This document shows, piece after piece, positions 1 through 9,913 of a stretch of DNA of 37,852 nucleotides. Source of the stretch: Micrococcales bacterium (GTDB lineage Bacteria > Actinomycetota > Actinomycetes > Actinomycetales > Microbacteriaceae); the NCBI GenBank assembly GCA_947489235.1, contig CANLDE010000006.1:1-37852 (forward strand), in the 5' to 3' direction. Under the pieces are notes generated by a model. That model searched no databases. It was not told the DNA's origin and was given only the letters and a program-made list of their open reading frames with translations. Within the stretch, counting starts at the first letter, position 1. Each line of letters opens with the position of its first letter. The translations under genes were made by a program, and so were the position numbers.

Positions 1-873
1 TTACCTTTAGTTATCGCTCATAGAGGAGCTAGTGGCTACCGCCCAGAAAACACTCTTGCTTCGTTTGAATTAGGAATTCTTCAAGGTGCCGATGGCATTG
101 AACTTGATGTTGTAAACACTAAAGATTCGAAACTTATAATCCGCCATGAGAACATCTTGAGCCAAACGACCAATATTCAACAGCTAGAAAGATTTGCCAA
201 CCTAAAAAGAGCAGGCATGCTCGAAGAGGAAATGCACTCTGATTGGTATTCCGAGGATCTAACTCTGGAGGAAATCAAATCAATTCGAGCAATAGAAAGA
301 GTTCCTGACCTTCGGCCAGGTAGTGCAATCTTTGATGGTGAATTTGAAATCCCTACTTTAGGCGAAGTCTTAGATTGTGAGTTTCTAGCCAACAAGATTC
401 TTGTGGTTGAAATCAAAAGTGGAAGTCACCTTTCCGTTCTTAGCGAAAACATTGGCAGGCTAACCGCCCAAGCAATTGTTTCCTCGCGAGCAATTGGAAA
501 CAATGTCCAGCTCTATGTGGAATCTTTCGACCATGAATTGCTGCTTCAAACCAAAGCTGAATTTCAAAAAGCGGGCATTCAAGCCAAGTACTTCTTTGCC
601 ATAGATTCGACCAAAATAGTCGAAGTCGACCTTGCTAGCCTGGCCAAAGTGTTTGATGGTTTATCAATTGCAACCCACATGCTGCTCTCAAAAGATACCT
701 GGGTATCGAGTTGCCATGGACTAGGGCTGCAGGTCTGGGTTTACACAGCAAGAGCCGAGAAGGCAACCACCACCATCGAGGCTTATTACGAGGAGCTAAT
801 TCAAACAGGGGTTGACGGGATATTTGCTGATCAGCCAGACCTTTTGCGGCGTGTGTTGAGCGAGCGTGGCTAA
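1..873 (+). CDS. glycerophosphodiester phosphodiesterase, 5' end missing
   Basis: The frame is open from base 1, so the gene starts upstream of the window; 290 residues are visible. The track begins it at an internal TTG (157) and misses the most diagnostic part. The first residues read VIAHRGASGYRPENT, the N-terminal signature of the GDPD TIM-barrel family, with the general-base His-Arg pair, followed by GADGIELDVV, which carries the metal-binding Glu and Asp. Further on VVEIKSG supplies the catalytic lysine strand, and VDGIFADQPDLL is the usual family ending. The enzyme cleaves glycerophosphodiesters to glycerol 3-phosphate and an alcohol. Little seems to be missing, so it is probably cytoplasmic, though a short leader before the window cannot be excluded. 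It ends 33 bases before the helicase gene. Confidence 0.93.
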   Translation, partial: LPLVIAHRGASGYRPENTLASFELGILQGADGIELDVVNTKDSKLIIRHENILSQTTNIQQLERFANLKRAGMLEEEMHSDWYSEDLTLEEIKSIRAIERVPDLRPGSAIFDGEFEIPTLGEVLDCEFLANKILVVEIKSGSHLSVLSENIGRLTAQAIVSSRAIGNNVQLYVESFDHELLLQTKAEFQKAGIQAKYFFAIDSTKIVEVDLASLAKVFDGLSIATHMLLSKDTWVSSCHGLGLQVWVYTARAEKATTTIEAYYEELIQTGVDGIFADQPDLLRRVLSERG

Positions 874-891
874 TCTGTCGGATGCGAGACC

Positions 892-897
892 TAAAAT
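892..897 (+). promoter_or_regulatory. candidate -10 box of the helicase gene
   Basis: TAAAAT lies 9 bases before the ATG at 907 and fits the actinobacterial TANNNT -10 pattern. There is no Shine-Dalgarno between it and the ATG, so the transcript would have a leader of only a few bases or none. No convincing -35 is visible. Confidence 0.4.
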
Positions 898-906
898 TGC
901 TTAGTC

Positions 907-3186
907 ATGTCTTGGATTGAACCCACTAACTCATCAAGTTTGCTGGAAGGGCTAAACCCTCAGCAGGTAGAAGCTGTCCTATACAGAGGACCGGCTTTAC
1001 TTATCGTGGCTGGGGCTGGTTCTGGTAAAACCAAGGTCTTGACCCATCGCATAGCTCACTTACTTCAGCAGAGAGAAGCATGGCCTTCTCAGATCTTGGC
1101 CATTACCTTCACCAATAAGGCAGCTAGCGAAATGCGGGAGAGAGTCAAGCACCTAGTTGGCGATCCTGAGGGAATGTGGATTAGAACCTTTCACTCTGCT
1201 TGTTTACAGATCTTGAGACGTGAAGCAGAGCGCTTAGGCCATAACTCCAACTTCACTGTCTATGACACCGGTGATACTAGGGCTCTTATCAAGCGTTTGA
1301 TCAGAGCTGGTGGCCATGACATTGACAGCCTCAAAGCTCAGGTAGTTGCCTCTGTAATAAGCAAGGCTAAGAACGAATTACAAACTGCCGAAGATTTTGC
1401 AGCCAACATCGATACCAAGAATCCAAAGTCGCAGGCTATAGCCGAGATTTTTCTAGCCTATGAAGCAGAGAAGAAGCGTAATAACGCTTTTGACTTTGAT
1501 GATCTAATCGGTGAAACAGTTTTCCTGCTTAGAGCATTCCCAGAGGTGTCAGCAAACTATCAAAGAAAATTCAGACATGTTTTGGTTGATGAGTATCAAG
1601 ATACTAACCATGCCCAATATGCTCTTATTCGAGAACTAACTAAACAGCTTGATCCGCAATTCAATCAACCTGATGCAAAAACTGGGGAGCTCCTTGGCCC
1701 TGCATCTCTTACTGTGGTTGGTGACAGTGATCAATCCATTTACGCTTTCCGTGGAGCTGACATTAGAAACATTTCTGAATTCAGCAAAGACTTCAGAGGT
1801 GCTCACACCATCCTGCTTGAGCAGAACTATCGTTCAACTCAAAACATCCTGTCAGCAGCTAACGCTGTTATTTCTAAGAACTTCGATAGACCAGATAAGA
1901 ACCTCTGGACTGATGCTGGTGCTGGTGAAAAGATCATTCAGTTCACCGGAGTTGATGAAAGGCATGAAGCTGGTTTTATCGTTGACCAGATCCAAGAGCA
2001 CCACGGTGATGGCGTTGCTTACTCACAGATGGCAATTCTTTATAGAACTAACGCGCTGACACCAAGCATTGAAGCAGAGCTGAAGTCCCAAAGAGTTCCT
2101 TATGCGGTTATTGGTGGCTTGAAGTTCTTTGAGCGTAAAGAAATCAAAGATGCCCTTGCCTACCTAACCGCTGTCTCTAATGGTCGTAACGATGAAGCTG
2201 TGCGCAGAGTTATCAATGAGCCAGGTAGGGGTATTGGCGATAAGACTGAGCTAAAGATTGCTGAGCTGGCTAGAAGAAACGGTATTAGCTTCCGTGAGGC
2301 GCTAAGTTACACAAATGAACTAGGCCTAGGGCCTAAGTTGACAGAGGCTATTTCTAAGTTCGGTAACCTGTTGGATTCTCTTGAGCAAATGTCACACACC
2401 GCAAAGAATAGCGATGTGTTGATTGAAGCACTAGTGCGCTCTGGCTATAGATATGCACTTGAGATGAGTAGAGACCCTCAAGATGAGGCTCGGGTAGAAA
2501 ACCTTGATGCGTTTGTAGGTCAGGTAGTTGAGCATCAGTTACGTAATCCTGAGGCAACTCTTGCCGACTATTTAGCTGAGATTGCTCTGGCAGCAGCAGC
2601 CGATGAAATTGATGATGGCTCAGGTCAAGTGTCTTTGATGACATTACACACCGCCAAGGGCTTGGAATATCCGATTGTCTTTATCGCAGGCCTAGAGCAA
2701 GGCACCTTGCCACACATGAGATCTTTCGAAGAGATTGGTGGCTTGGCAGAAGAGCGCAGATTGTTCTATGTGGGAATCACCAGAGCTATGAAGTTGCTCT
2801 ACCTGACTATTGCTATGCAAAGAACGCTCTTTGGTCAATTGAACTCGACTATGCCCTCTAACTTCTTGCTTGATATCCCGGTTGATTTGGTAGATCAAAG
2901 AGGTGCTGAGCGAGAGACACCTCGCTACCAACCTCGAGCCGTTGGCGGAACAGGCTACGACAGGCCGGTCAAAGAGAAGAAGGCTTGGAATAACGAGATC
3001 ACCACGATTAGAAATAATGAAGGTTTGGTGCTCTCTGTCGGGGACAGAGTGAAGCACGATGCCTTTGGCCAAGGAACAGTAATTGAGACAACTGGCGAAG
3101 GAGCAAGGCAAACAGCTGAGATTAGATTTGAAAAGGTTGGCACTAAGCGCTTGATGGTGCGTGTAGCACCTATCGAGAGGCTCTAA
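907..3186 (+). CDS. pcrA: ATP-dependent DNA helicase, UvrD/PcrA type
   Basis: A 759-residue superfamily 1A 3'-5' DNA helicase, normal length for PcrA/UvrD. Motifs appear in order: AGAGSGKT (Walker A, about residue 36), ITFTNKAA (Ia), VDEYQDTN (Walker B, about 227), GDSDQSIYAFRGAD (III, about 270), QNYRST (IV), LHTAKGLEYP (V, about 579) and FYVGITRA (VI). The C-terminal 50 residues, starting GDRVKHDAFGQGTV, form the Tudor-like domain that in PcrA/UvrD contacts RNA polymerase. Expected roles are nucleotide excision repair, clearing transcription-replication conflicts and removing RecA filaments. UvrD2 and AdnAB are the alternatives in this phylum, but there is no HRDC or nuclease domain here, so the PcrA/UvrD1 group fits best. 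It appears monocistronic, with its own -10 box and terminator. Confidence 0.95.
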   Translation: MSWIEPTNSSSLLEGLNPQQVEAVLYRGPALLIVAGAGSGKTKVLTHRIAHLLQQREAWPSQILAITFTNKAASEMRERVKHLVGDPEGMWIRTFHSACLQILRREAERLGHNSNFTVYDTGDTRALIKRLIRAGGHDIDSLKAQVVASVISKAKNELQTAEDFAANIDTKNPKSQAIAEIFLAYEAEKKRNNAFDFDDLIGETVFLLRAFPEVSANYQRKFRHVLVDEYQDTNHAQYALIRELTKQLDPQFNQPDAKTGELLGPASLTVVGDSDQSIYAFRGADIRNISEFSKDFRGAHTILLEQNYRSTQNILSAANAVISKNFDRPDKNLWTDAGAGEKIIQFTGVDERHEAGFIVDQIQEHHGDGVAYSQMAILYRTNALTPSIEAELKSQRVPYAVIGGLKFFERKEIKDALAYLTAVSNGRNDEAVRRVINEPGRGIGDKTELKIAELARRNGISFREALSYTNELGLGPKLTEAISKFGNLLDSLEQMSHTAKNSDVLIEALVRSGYRYALEMSRDPQDEARVENLDAFVGQVVEHQLRNPEATLADYLAEIALAAAADEIDDGSGQVSLMTLHTAKGLEYPIVFIAGLEQGTLPHMRSFEEIGGLAEERRLFYVGITRAMKLLYLTIAMQRTLFGQLNSTMPSNFLLDIPVDLVDQRGAERETPRYQPRAVGGTGYDRPVKEKKAWNNEITTIRNNEGLVLSVGDRVKHDAFGQGTVIETTGEGARQTAEIRFEKVGTKRLMVRVAPIERL

Positions 3187-3196
3187 ACTGGACTCT

Positions 3197-3222
3197 GGCG
3201 CACGCTCTTCAGTGCCCTTTTT
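3197..3222 (+). terminator. rho-independent terminator after pcrA
   Basis: GGCGCAC and GTGCC can pair across an 8-base loop with one bulged C, followed directly by CC and TTTTT. It begins 11 bases after the helicase stop and ends 17 bases before the sucC GTG, separating the helicase from the sucCD operon. Confidence 0.6.
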
Positions 3223-3238
3223 GTGAATGGAATCATAA

Positions 3239-4396
3239 GTGGATTTATTTGAATATCAGGCCCGAGACATGTTCGAGGCACACGGAGTCCCAGTTCTAAA
3301 GGGGCTAATCGCAGATACCCCAGAAGAGGCAGCAGAAGCAGCCGCCAAGATTGGCGGCACTGTTGTTGTTAAGGCTCAGGTTAAAGCTGGTGGTCGAGGC
3401 AAAGCCGGTGGAGTAAAACTAGCTCACAATCCTGAAGAGGCAAGAGTTGCTGCTGAGGCAATCTTGAAATTGACCATCAAGGATCTTCCGGTCAACCGAG
3501 TTATGATCGCTGAAGGTGCCCAGATTGATAAGGAGTATTACTTCTCTGTCTTGCTCGATAGAAGTAATAGAACATTCCTATCTCTTTGCAGTGTTGAAGG
3601 TGGAATGGAAATTGAGCAGCTAGCCGAAGAGCGTCCGGAAGCCCTAGCCAAGATTGCTATTGATGCAATCCAGGGAATTGATTTAGCTAAGGCACTTGAG
3701 ATTGCTAAGGCCGGTGGTTTCAGTGATGAGATTGCTGCCAAGGTCGCTCCAGTATTTGTGAAACTATACGATGTCTTTGTTAAGGAAGATGCAACTCTGG
3801 TTGAAGTAAACCCTCTAATTCTTTCTAAGTCAGGCGAGATCATCGCACTTGATGGCAAGGTCTCGCTAGATGACAACGCTGAGTTCCGTCACCAGAGAGA
3901 GTCAATGGAGCGTGACCAGCTTGATCCTCTAGAGACTAAGGCTAAAGAATCAGATTTGAACTACGTCAAGTTAGATGGTGAAGTTGGAATCATTGGTAAC
4001 GGTGCTGGCCTTGTTATGTCAACACTTGACGTTGTTGCTTACGCAGGTGAAAAGCACGGTGGTGTAAAGCCAGCTAACTTCCTAGATATTGGTGGTGGAG
4101 CTTCTGCTGAAGTCATGGCCGCAGGTCTAGATGTAATTCTTGGTGACCCACAGGTCAAGAGTGTATTCGTAAACGTATTCGGTGGAATCACAGCTTGTGA
4201 TGCTGTTGCTAATGGAATTGTTGGAGCACTTGCAACTCTAGGTTCATCAGCCACTAAGCCACTGGTTGTTCGCCTTGACGGTAACAACGTTGTTGAAGGC
4301 CGTAAAATTCTGGCTGATGCAAATCACCCACTGGTAACTGTTGTTGACACTATGGATGAAGCTGCTGACAAAGCTGCTGAACTCGCTAACCGCTAA
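3239..4396 (+). CDS. sucC: succinate-CoA ligase (ADP-forming), beta subunit
   Basis: The 385-residue beta subunit of succinyl-CoA synthetase, full length for the family. It begins [19 protein letters not shown], the typical start, followed by an ATP-grasp domain ([19 protein letters not shown], about residues 43-61; LVEVNPLI near 190 with metal-binding Glu and Asn) and the C-terminal CoA-ligase fold ([12 protein letters not shown] and NVFGGI). With SucD it interconverts succinyl-CoA and succinate while making ATP in the TCA cycle. The start is GTG at 3239, with GGA about 7 bases upstream as a weak Shine-Dalgarno; the N-terminal match supports it. sucD follows after 14 bases. It heads a five-gene run through purH. 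Confidence 0.97.
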   Translation: MDLFEYQARDMFEAHGVPVLKGLIADTPEEAAEAAAKIGGTVVVKAQVKAGGRGKAGGVKLAHNPEEARVAAEAILKLTIKDLPVNRVMIAEGAQIDKEYYFSVLLDRSNRTFLSLCSVEGGMEIEQLAEERPEALAKIAIDAIQGIDLAKALEIAKAGGFSDEIAAKVAPVFVKLYDVFVKEDATLVEVNPLILSKSGEIIALDGKVSLDDNAEFRHQRESMERDQLDPLETKAKESDLNYVKLDGEVGIIGNGAGLVMSTLDVVAYAGEKHGGVKPANFLDIGGGASAEVMAAGLDVILGDPQVKSVFVNVFGGITACDAVANGIVGALATLGSSATKPLVVRLDGNNVVEGRKILADANHPLVTVVDTMDEAADKAAELANR

Positions 4397-4410
4397 AGAG
4401 AGATTTATAA

Positions 4411-5298
4411 ATGTCTATTTTTCTAGATAAGAACAGCTTGATAATTGTTCAAGGTATGACCGGTTCTGAAGGTATGAAGCACACCAGAAGAATGCTTAAG
4501 GGTGGATCAAACATCGTTGGTGGTGTGAACCCTAAGAAAGCAGGAGAGTCTGTTGATGTTGATGGAACTATGCTGCCTGTGTTCGGTACTGTCGCTGATG
4601 CAATGGCAGCAACAGGTGCAAATGTTTCTGTAATCTTTGTTCCACCTGCTTTTGCTAAGTCGGCTGTCATGGAAGCAATTGATGCAGGTATAGGTCTTGC
4701 TGTTGTGATCACTGAAGGTATTCCAGTTCACGACTCAGCTAGCTTCTGGGCATACAGCGTATCGAAGGGCAACAAGACCAGAATTATTGGCCCTAACTGC
4801 CCAGGAATTATCAGCCCAGGAAAATCCAATGCCGGTATTACGCCATCAGACATCTCAGGTCCTGGTCCAATTGGTCTAGTCAGTAAGTCGGGTACCTTGA
4901 CTTACCAGATGATGTTCGAGCTTAGAGACATCGGTATTTCAACTGCTATCGGTATTGGTGGAGACCCAGTTATTGGAACAACTCACATAGATGCTCTTGC
5001 AGCTTTTGAAGCAGATCCAGAAACTAAGGCAATTGTTCTTATCGGTGAAATTGGTGGAGACAGCGAAGAGAAAGCTGCTGCATACATCAAGGACAACGTA
5101 ACTAAGCCGGTTGTTGCATATGTTGCTGGATTTACTGCTCCTGAAGGTAAGACCATGGGTCACGCCGGTGCAATTGTTTCAGGTTCTGCTGGAACTGCTC
5201 AGGCCAAAAAAGAAGCATTCGAAAAAGTCGGTGTGAAGGTCGGCAAGACTCCTAGTGAGACTGCAGCCTTGATGCGCGGTGTTATCGCTAGCCTTTAG
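4411..5298 (+). CDS. sucD: succinate-CoA ligase, alpha subunit
   Basis: The 295-residue alpha subunit of succinyl-CoA synthetase, full length. The N-terminal CoA-binding Rossmann fold shows [15 protein letters not shown] and GVNPKKAG. The middle has [11 protein letters not shown], and the C-terminal domain has GHAGAIVSG, where the histidine is the one phosphorylated during catalysis. It binds CoA and relays phosphate to the nucleotide site of SucC. The gene lies 14 bases after sucC and 3 bases before the membrane-protein gene, so all are likely co-transcribed. Confidence 0.97.
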   Translation: MSIFLDKNSLIIVQGMTGSEGMKHTRRMLKGGSNIVGGVNPKKAGESVDVDGTMLPVFGTVADAMAATGANVSVIFVPPAFAKSAVMEAIDAGIGLAVVITEGIPVHDSASFWAYSVSKGNKTRIIGPNCPGIISPGKSNAGITPSDISGPGPIGLVSKSGTLTYQMMFELRDIGISTAIGIGGDPVIGTTHIDALAAFEADPETKAIVLIGEIGGDSEEKAAAYIKDNVTKPVVAYVAGFTAPEGKTMGHAGAIVSGSAGTAQAKKEAFEKVGVKVGKTPSETAALMRGVIASL

Positions 5299-5301
5299 TT
5301 C

Positions 5302-6567
5302 ATGCGTATAAGGGCATTTTCTAGAGGAGCACTAGGGGCAGCTTATGTTGTTTCCCTAGGCTTTGTGAGCATATTTGCCCTAAATCTAGCCGTATGGCTT
5401 TTCGAGCAAGCCCAAGGTTCAACATTTCAGAGTGTCCTTCAAGATACTTCTCGCACTTGGCTCAGTGTTCATGGAGTGCCATTGCACTTTAGAGCAAGCA
5501 AGCTTGGCTCACTTAAAGTCCCGGCATACATCTTTGATCTCATTCCATTAGGTTTCTCAATACTTATTGGCTGGGCTATGTATAGATCAGGTAGAAAACT
5601 AAGTGGTGAAAAGTTTCTAGGGTTTAGCTGGATTGGTGCCATAGTTGCGTATTTACTTGTCGCAGTATTTTTGACCAGCACAAGCGTGAGCAAGACAATC
5701 TATGTAATCCAATGGCAGGGTGTATTTATCCCAACTGCGCTTTTTGCCGCGTTACTGATTACTGGATCTGTTATAGGTAATCCAATACTCTTTGAAGACT
5801 CAGAACCGAGTAATCTTCGAGACCGTTTTAGAAATTTCTTTATAGACCTTGCTAAAAAACTGCCTTGGGCCCTAAAACCTCTGGTTGGTCCAGCTCTTCG
5901 TGCTGGCACCGGTGTGGTTGCGGCAATGAGTGCGGTAAGTGCAATTCTGATTTCTGTGATGCTGACTCTGAACTGGATTGAGATTGTGAAATTATCTCAA
6001 TCCCTTCAACTAACTTTCCTTGGAACTCTGGCTGTAAGTGCAGGTCAGCTTTCTTTGATGCCTAACCTAATTGCCTTAGGTAATTCCTGGTTGACAGGTG
6101 TCGGCTTTGCAGTTGGCCAAGGCTCACAGGTGAGTCCTTTGGTAACAGAGCTAGGACCACTGCCAGCAATCCCCATGCTTGCCGCTCTTCCTGTTTCCAG
6201 CGGCAGCTTGGGTGTCTTATTCATTCTTGTTCCGCTGTTGGCTGCCTTCTTTGCAACCCTTTTAGTTAAGTCCCATACAGCAGAACTTAGGTTCAACTAT
6301 TCCTCGGCCACCACTGCGGCCATTTCGCTTGGTCTGGCTATTGGTTTGGTAGCAGCTGTAGAAATGTGGATACTAGCTGACTTTGCTAGTGGCTCCATTG
6401 GACCTGGGCGGATGGGCTTGGTTGGCGCTAACCCATGGGTTGTTGCTGGAGTTACTTTTGTTGAGGTCAGTGTTGCTGCTATCTTGGCCGCTTTCTTCAG
6501 TGCTCGGCCAGACGAGGCTGATGCAGAGCTCATCAGGAAAAACGCGAGCGGTAAAATAAGAACATGA
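5302..6567 (+). CDS. DUF6350 family integral membrane protein (PerM-like)
   Basis: A 421-residue polytopic membrane protein with roughly nine to ten hydrophobic segments spread over the whole length, ending in a charged cytoplasmic tail (ARPDEADAELIRKNASGK). Length, topology and position between sucD and purN match the actinobacterial family annotated as DUF6350 or 'cell division protein PerM'; in mycobacteria PerM supports division and persistence. The family call rests on context and overall character, as there is no catalytic motif. The ATG is 3 bases after the sucD stop without a clear Shine-Dalgarno, implying translational coupling. Its stop overlaps the purN start (ATGA). Confidence 0.75.
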   Translation: MRIRAFSRGALGAAYVVSLGFVSIFALNLAVWLFEQAQGSTFQSVLQDTSRTWLSVHGVPLHFRASKLGSLKVPAYIFDLIPLGFSILIGWAMYRSGRKLSGEKFLGFSWIGAIVAYLLVAVFLTSTSVSKTIYVIQWQGVFIPTALFAALLITGSVIGNPILFEDSEPSNLRDRFRNFFIDLAKKLPWALKPLVGPALRAGTGVVAAMSAVSAILISVMLTLNWIEIVKLSQSLQLTFLGTLAVSAGQLSLMPNLIALGNSWLTGVGFAVGQGSQVSPLVTELGPLPAIPMLAALPVSSGSLGVLFILVPLLAAFFATLLVKSHTAELRFNYSSATTAAISLGLAIGLVAAVEMWILADFASGSIGPGRMGLVGANPWVVAGVTFVEVSVAAILAAFFSARPDEADAELIRKNASGKIRT

Positions 6568-7148
6568 TATCTGTTGTCGTACTCATCTCAGGCAGCGGAT
6601 CTAACCTATTATCCCTATTGCAGAAAAGCGAGAACCCACTTTATCCGGCCAAGATTGTTGCTGTTGGCTCTGACTGCGATGCTCCCGGTTTAGAACATGC
6701 TGAGCTCTATGAGGTTGACACTTTTGTTGTGCATCCTTCGCAATTTAGTTCCAGAGAAGACTGGGCAAAGACCCTGCTAGCTAATGTATTACATCATCAA
6801 CCAGATTTAGTTGTGCTTGCTGGATTTATGAAAATACTTCCAGCTAGTTTTGTCTCAGCGCTCAAGGGCAAACTAATCAACATCCACCCAAGCCTGTTGC
6901 CTGAATTCAAAGGTGCTCACGCTGTTAGAGATGCACTGGCCAATGGTGCTAGCAAGACTGGAGTGAGCATCCACTTCGTGGATGAAGGTGTTGATACCGG
7001 TGAGATCATTGTGCAAAGCGAAGTGTTAGTTGAACCAGGGGATACCGAACACAGTCTTCATGTAAGAATCAAAACAGTAGAACATGAGCTACTTGCGCAA
7101 ACCATCGAAAAGATAGCCCACAAACACCTTCCAGTAGCAAAACTATAG
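6564..7148 (+). CDS. purN: phosphoribosylglycinamide formyltransferase
   Basis: A 194-residue GAR transformylase of the folate-dependent type. The start [15 protein letters not shown] is the phosphate-binding loop. [30 protein letters not shown] (with the catalytic Asn and His) and [19 protein letters not shown] (with the catalytic Asp) are diagnostic. It transfers the formyl group of 10-formyl-THF to GAR in step three of purine synthesis. It overlaps the preceding gene by 4 bases and is followed after 14 bases by purH, the other 10-formyl-THF-dependent purine enzyme. Confidence 0.96.
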   Translation: MISVVVLISGSGSNLLSLLQKSENPLYPAKIVAVGSDCDAPGLEHAELYEVDTFVVHPSQFSSREDWAKTLLANVLHHQPDLVVLAGFMKILPASFVSALKGKLINIHPSLLPEFKGAHAVRDALANGASKTGVSIHFVDEGVDTGEIIVQSEVLVEPGDTEHSLHVRIKTVEHELLAQTIEKIAHKHLPVAKL

Positions 7149-7162
7149 AGTTAGGGACAACC

Positions 7163-8809
7163 TTGTCAGCACAGAACGAATACACCCCAGCGGATTACCG
7201 TCACCGTGATCGGGTTGCTATCAAGCGTGCTCTACTTTCTGTAAGCGATAAGACTGGATTAGTTGAATTGGCAACTGCTTTATCTCAGGCAGGTGTAGCA
7301 CTTGTTTCAACCGGGTCAACAGCAAGCACCATTAGATCTGCGGGCCTTGCAGTTACCGAGGTAGCTGAAGTAACCGGCTTTGCTGAAGCATTGGATGGGC
7401 GAGTAAAGACCCTGCATCCGAAAATTCATGGCGGCCTTCTAGCCGATATGCGACTAGTCAATCACGAGGAGCAATTGCGTGAACTGGAGATTGAACCTTT
7501 TGAATTAGTGGTTGTGAACCTATACCCATTTGCCAGCACTGTGGCATCAGGAGCCAAAGGTGATGCTGTAGTTGACCAGATTGATATTGGTGGGCCTGCG
7601 ATGGTTAGGGCATCGGCTAAGAATTATGCGAATGTAGCAATCGTGGTTGATCCAAGTAAATACTCAGAGATCATTGCAAGCCTTGAAGCCGGTGGAACTC
7701 TACTTGCGCAAAGAAGAGAACTAGCTGCACTAGCTTTCACACACACCTCAAGGTATGACACAGCTGTTGCCAGTTGGTTTGCAGATGAGGTAGAGGCTGC
7801 ACTACCTAACCAAAGTAACAAAACTGTTTTGAAGAACCCTGGTTTCCCTCAGGTAGTTGATCTAGAAGCAGATCTACTCAGCGTTCTTCGCTACGGAGAG
7901 AACTCGCATCAAGCAGCTGCCATATATAGAAACAGCAGCCCACTAGCTGTTTCAGGTATTGCTCAAGCAAAACTACATAACGGCAAAGAGATGTCTTATA
8001 ACAACTATGTTGATGCCGATGCTGCGGTTAGAACGGCCTATGACTTTGATGAACCAGCGGTAGCAATCATCAAGCACGCTAATCCTTGCGGAATAGCGAT
8101 AGCACCTAGTGGTGCTGAAGATCCGATTGCTGCTGCTCACTCTGCGGCATTCCTCTGTGATCCTGTTAGCGCCTACGGTGGTGTGGTTGCTGCCAATAGA
8201 ACTGTAACTATGGCTATGGCTTTGAACCTTATAGATGTGTTCACCGAAGTGCTTATCGCTCCAGGTTTTGAACTAGAGGCACTTCGCTTGCTTATTGACC
8301 GTAAGAAGAACCTAAGAATTTTAGAACTACCTAAAAACTACAGTCGTGAAACACATGAACTAAGACAAATATCTGGTGGATTACTGGTTCAAGAAGCAGA
8401 TAGTTTCCTAAACTTCTCAACTACAAATTGGAAGCTTGTAAGTGGTGCTAAACCAGATGAGAAAACTATGGCTGATCTTGCATTTGCTTGGCGTGCGGTT
8501 AGAGCAGTTAAATCCAATGCAATCTTGCTCGCTAAAGATGGCTCATCCATTGGTATTGGAATGGGTCAGGTGAACAGAGTTGATTCTTGTAAGTTGGCAG
8601 TTACTAGGGGAGACCTGCGAGTTAATGGATCGGTTGCCGCAAGCGATGCCTTCTTCCCATTTGCTGATGGGCTAGAGGTTTTGATAAAAGCAGGAGTGAA
8701 GGCAGTAGTTCAGCCTGGTGGCTCAGTTAAAGATGAAGAAGTTATTGCAGCCGCTAAGGAAGCTAAGCTCACCATGTTCTTTACCGGTGAGCGTCACTTC
8801 TATCACTAG
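7163..8809 (+). CDS. purH: bifunctional AICAR formyltransferase/IMP cyclohydrolase
   Basis: A 548-residue bifunctional enzyme, normal length. The N-terminal cyclohydrolase domain (about residues 20-210) has [20 protein letters not shown] and [16 protein letters not shown]. The C-terminal AICAR transformylase domain has [10 protein letters not shown], the catalytic IIKHANPCG and SDAFFPF, and ends TGERHFYH as expected. It formylates AICAR with 10-formyl-THF and closes the ring to IMP, the last two purine steps. The start is TTG at 7163, preceded by a purine-rich TTAGGGA. Its last 4 bases overlap the convergent mdh end. AICAR, its substrate, is the precursor of ZTP, which the riboswitch at 18111 is predicted to sense. 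Confidence 0.97.
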   Translation: MSAQNEYTPADYRHRDRVAIKRALLSVSDKTGLVELATALSQAGVALVSTGSTASTIRSAGLAVTEVAEVTGFAEALDGRVKTLHPKIHGGLLADMRLVNHEEQLRELEIEPFELVVVNLYPFASTVASGAKGDAVVDQIDIGGPAMVRASAKNYANVAIVVDPSKYSEIIASLEAGGTLLAQRRELAALAFTHTSRYDTAVASWFADEVEAALPNQSNKTVLKNPGFPQVVDLEADLLSVLRYGENSHQAAAIYRNSSPLAVSGIAQAKLHNGKEMSYNNYVDADAAVRTAYDFDEPAVAIIKHANPCGIAIAPSGAEDPIAAAHSAAFLCDPVSAYGGVVAANRTVTMAMALNLIDVFTEVLIAPGFELEALRLLIDRKKNLRILELPKNYSRETHELRQISGGLLVQEADSFLNFSTTNWKLVSGAKPDEKTMADLAFAWRAVRAVKSNAILLAKDGSSIGIGMGQVNRVDSCKLAVTRGDLRVNGSVAASDAFFPFADGLEVLIKAGVKAVVQPGGSVKDEEVIAAAKEAKLTMFFTGERHFYH

Positions 8810-9762
8810 AGATTAGAGATATCTGCTTGCTTCGCTCTTACTGCTTCGGCAGCAACCTTTAGAGCATCAAGTTCTTGCGCATCAAGTGGTGTTTCAACAA
8901 TCTGCTTGATTCCACCCTTACCTAGCTTTGCTTCAACTCCTAGGTAAACACCTGAGATACCAAACTCACCATCAACCCATGCACATACAGGGAAGACAGC
9001 TCCGCTATCTTCTTGCACTGCCTTTGCCATGCGAGCAACCGCTGCACTAGGTGCATAGTATGCAGAACCGGTCTTTAGTAAAGCCACGATCTCTGCTCCA
9101 CCGTTACGGGTTTTATCAACTAGTTCAGCTACCTTGTCAGCACCTAGAACTTCAACAATTGGCTTACCGTTCACTGTTGAAACTGAAGGAACTGGAACCA
9201 TGGTCTCACCGTGGGAACCAAGAGTAAGGGTCTTGACATCTGCAATGTGCGCACCTGTTGCTTCAGCAACAAAGTTAGTGAAACGAGCGGTGTCAAGAAT
9301 TCCAGCCTGACCGATAACTCTTTCCTTAGGGAAACCTGATGCTTTTTGAGCTAGAGCAGTCATTTCATCTAGTGGGTTTGAAACTACAATAATTACAGCA
9401 TTTGGAGCATGCTTCGCGATGTTCTTTGCTACCCCTCCAACGATGCCGGCGTTTACTTCTAGAAGATCCATGCGGCTCATACCAGGCTTGCGCGGAAGAC
9501 CTGCGGTAATGATCACAATGTCGCTGTCAGCGATGGCTTCATAGCCTGTGCCATCAGCTTGGGTGCTAGCGCCAACAACCTTGGTCTCAAAGCCCTCAAT
9601 TGAGCGAGACTGGTTTATATCTAGGGCAACTCCCTCAGGCTTGCCTTCGAGGATGTCGGTTAGAACGACAGTGTCGAAAATGTCGTATTCAGCTAGACGC
9701 TGGGCTGTGGTGGTTCCGTAGAAACCTGAGCCAATTACTGAGACTTTACCGTGGCGGGCCAT
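8806..9762 (-). CDS. mdh: malate dehydrogenase, LDH-like type
   Basis: A 318-residue NAD-dependent 2-hydroxyacid dehydrogenase of the LDH/MDH family. [12 protein letters not shown] is the dinucleotide-binding glycine loop, and the Asp ending the second strand (VVLTDI) indicates NAD rather than NADP. The substrate loop reads [10 protein letters not shown]: Arg where lactate dehydrogenases carry Gln points to malate/oxaloacetate. The catalytic His is in [10 protein letters not shown]. This is the tetrameric LDH-like MDH subtype rather than the longer dimeric one. The start ATG is preceded by AAGGAG at good spacing. Together with SucCD and Icd it gives three TCA functions in 11 kb. Confidence 0.93.
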   Translation of the reverse strand: MARHGKVSVIGSGFYGTTTAQRLAEYDIFDTVVLTDILEGKPEGVALDINQSRSIEGFETKVVGASTQADGTGYEAIADSDIVIITAGLPRKPGMSRMDLLEVNAGIVGGVAKNIAKHAPNAVIIVVSNPLDEMTALAQKASGFPKERVIGQAGILDTARFTNFVAEATGAHIADVKTLTLGSHGETMVPVPSVSTVNGKPIVEVLGADKVAELVDKTRNGGAEIVALLKTGSAYYAPSAAVARMAKAVQEDSGAVFPVCAWVDGEFGISGVYLGVEAKLGKGGIKQIVETPLDAQELDALKVAAEAVRAKQADISNL

Positions 9763-9913
9763 GATGCATTTGCTCCTTGTGGGATGAATGAGGGTGTTGA
9801 AAAGGTATATTTCAATGTATAGCCTACAACTTTAGATAGACTGAAAGGCTTTGCTAAGGCATCTGCGAAACTTGCGGATTTAGGCCCACTTTTGAGATTT
9901 AGGTTTTTTGGAC

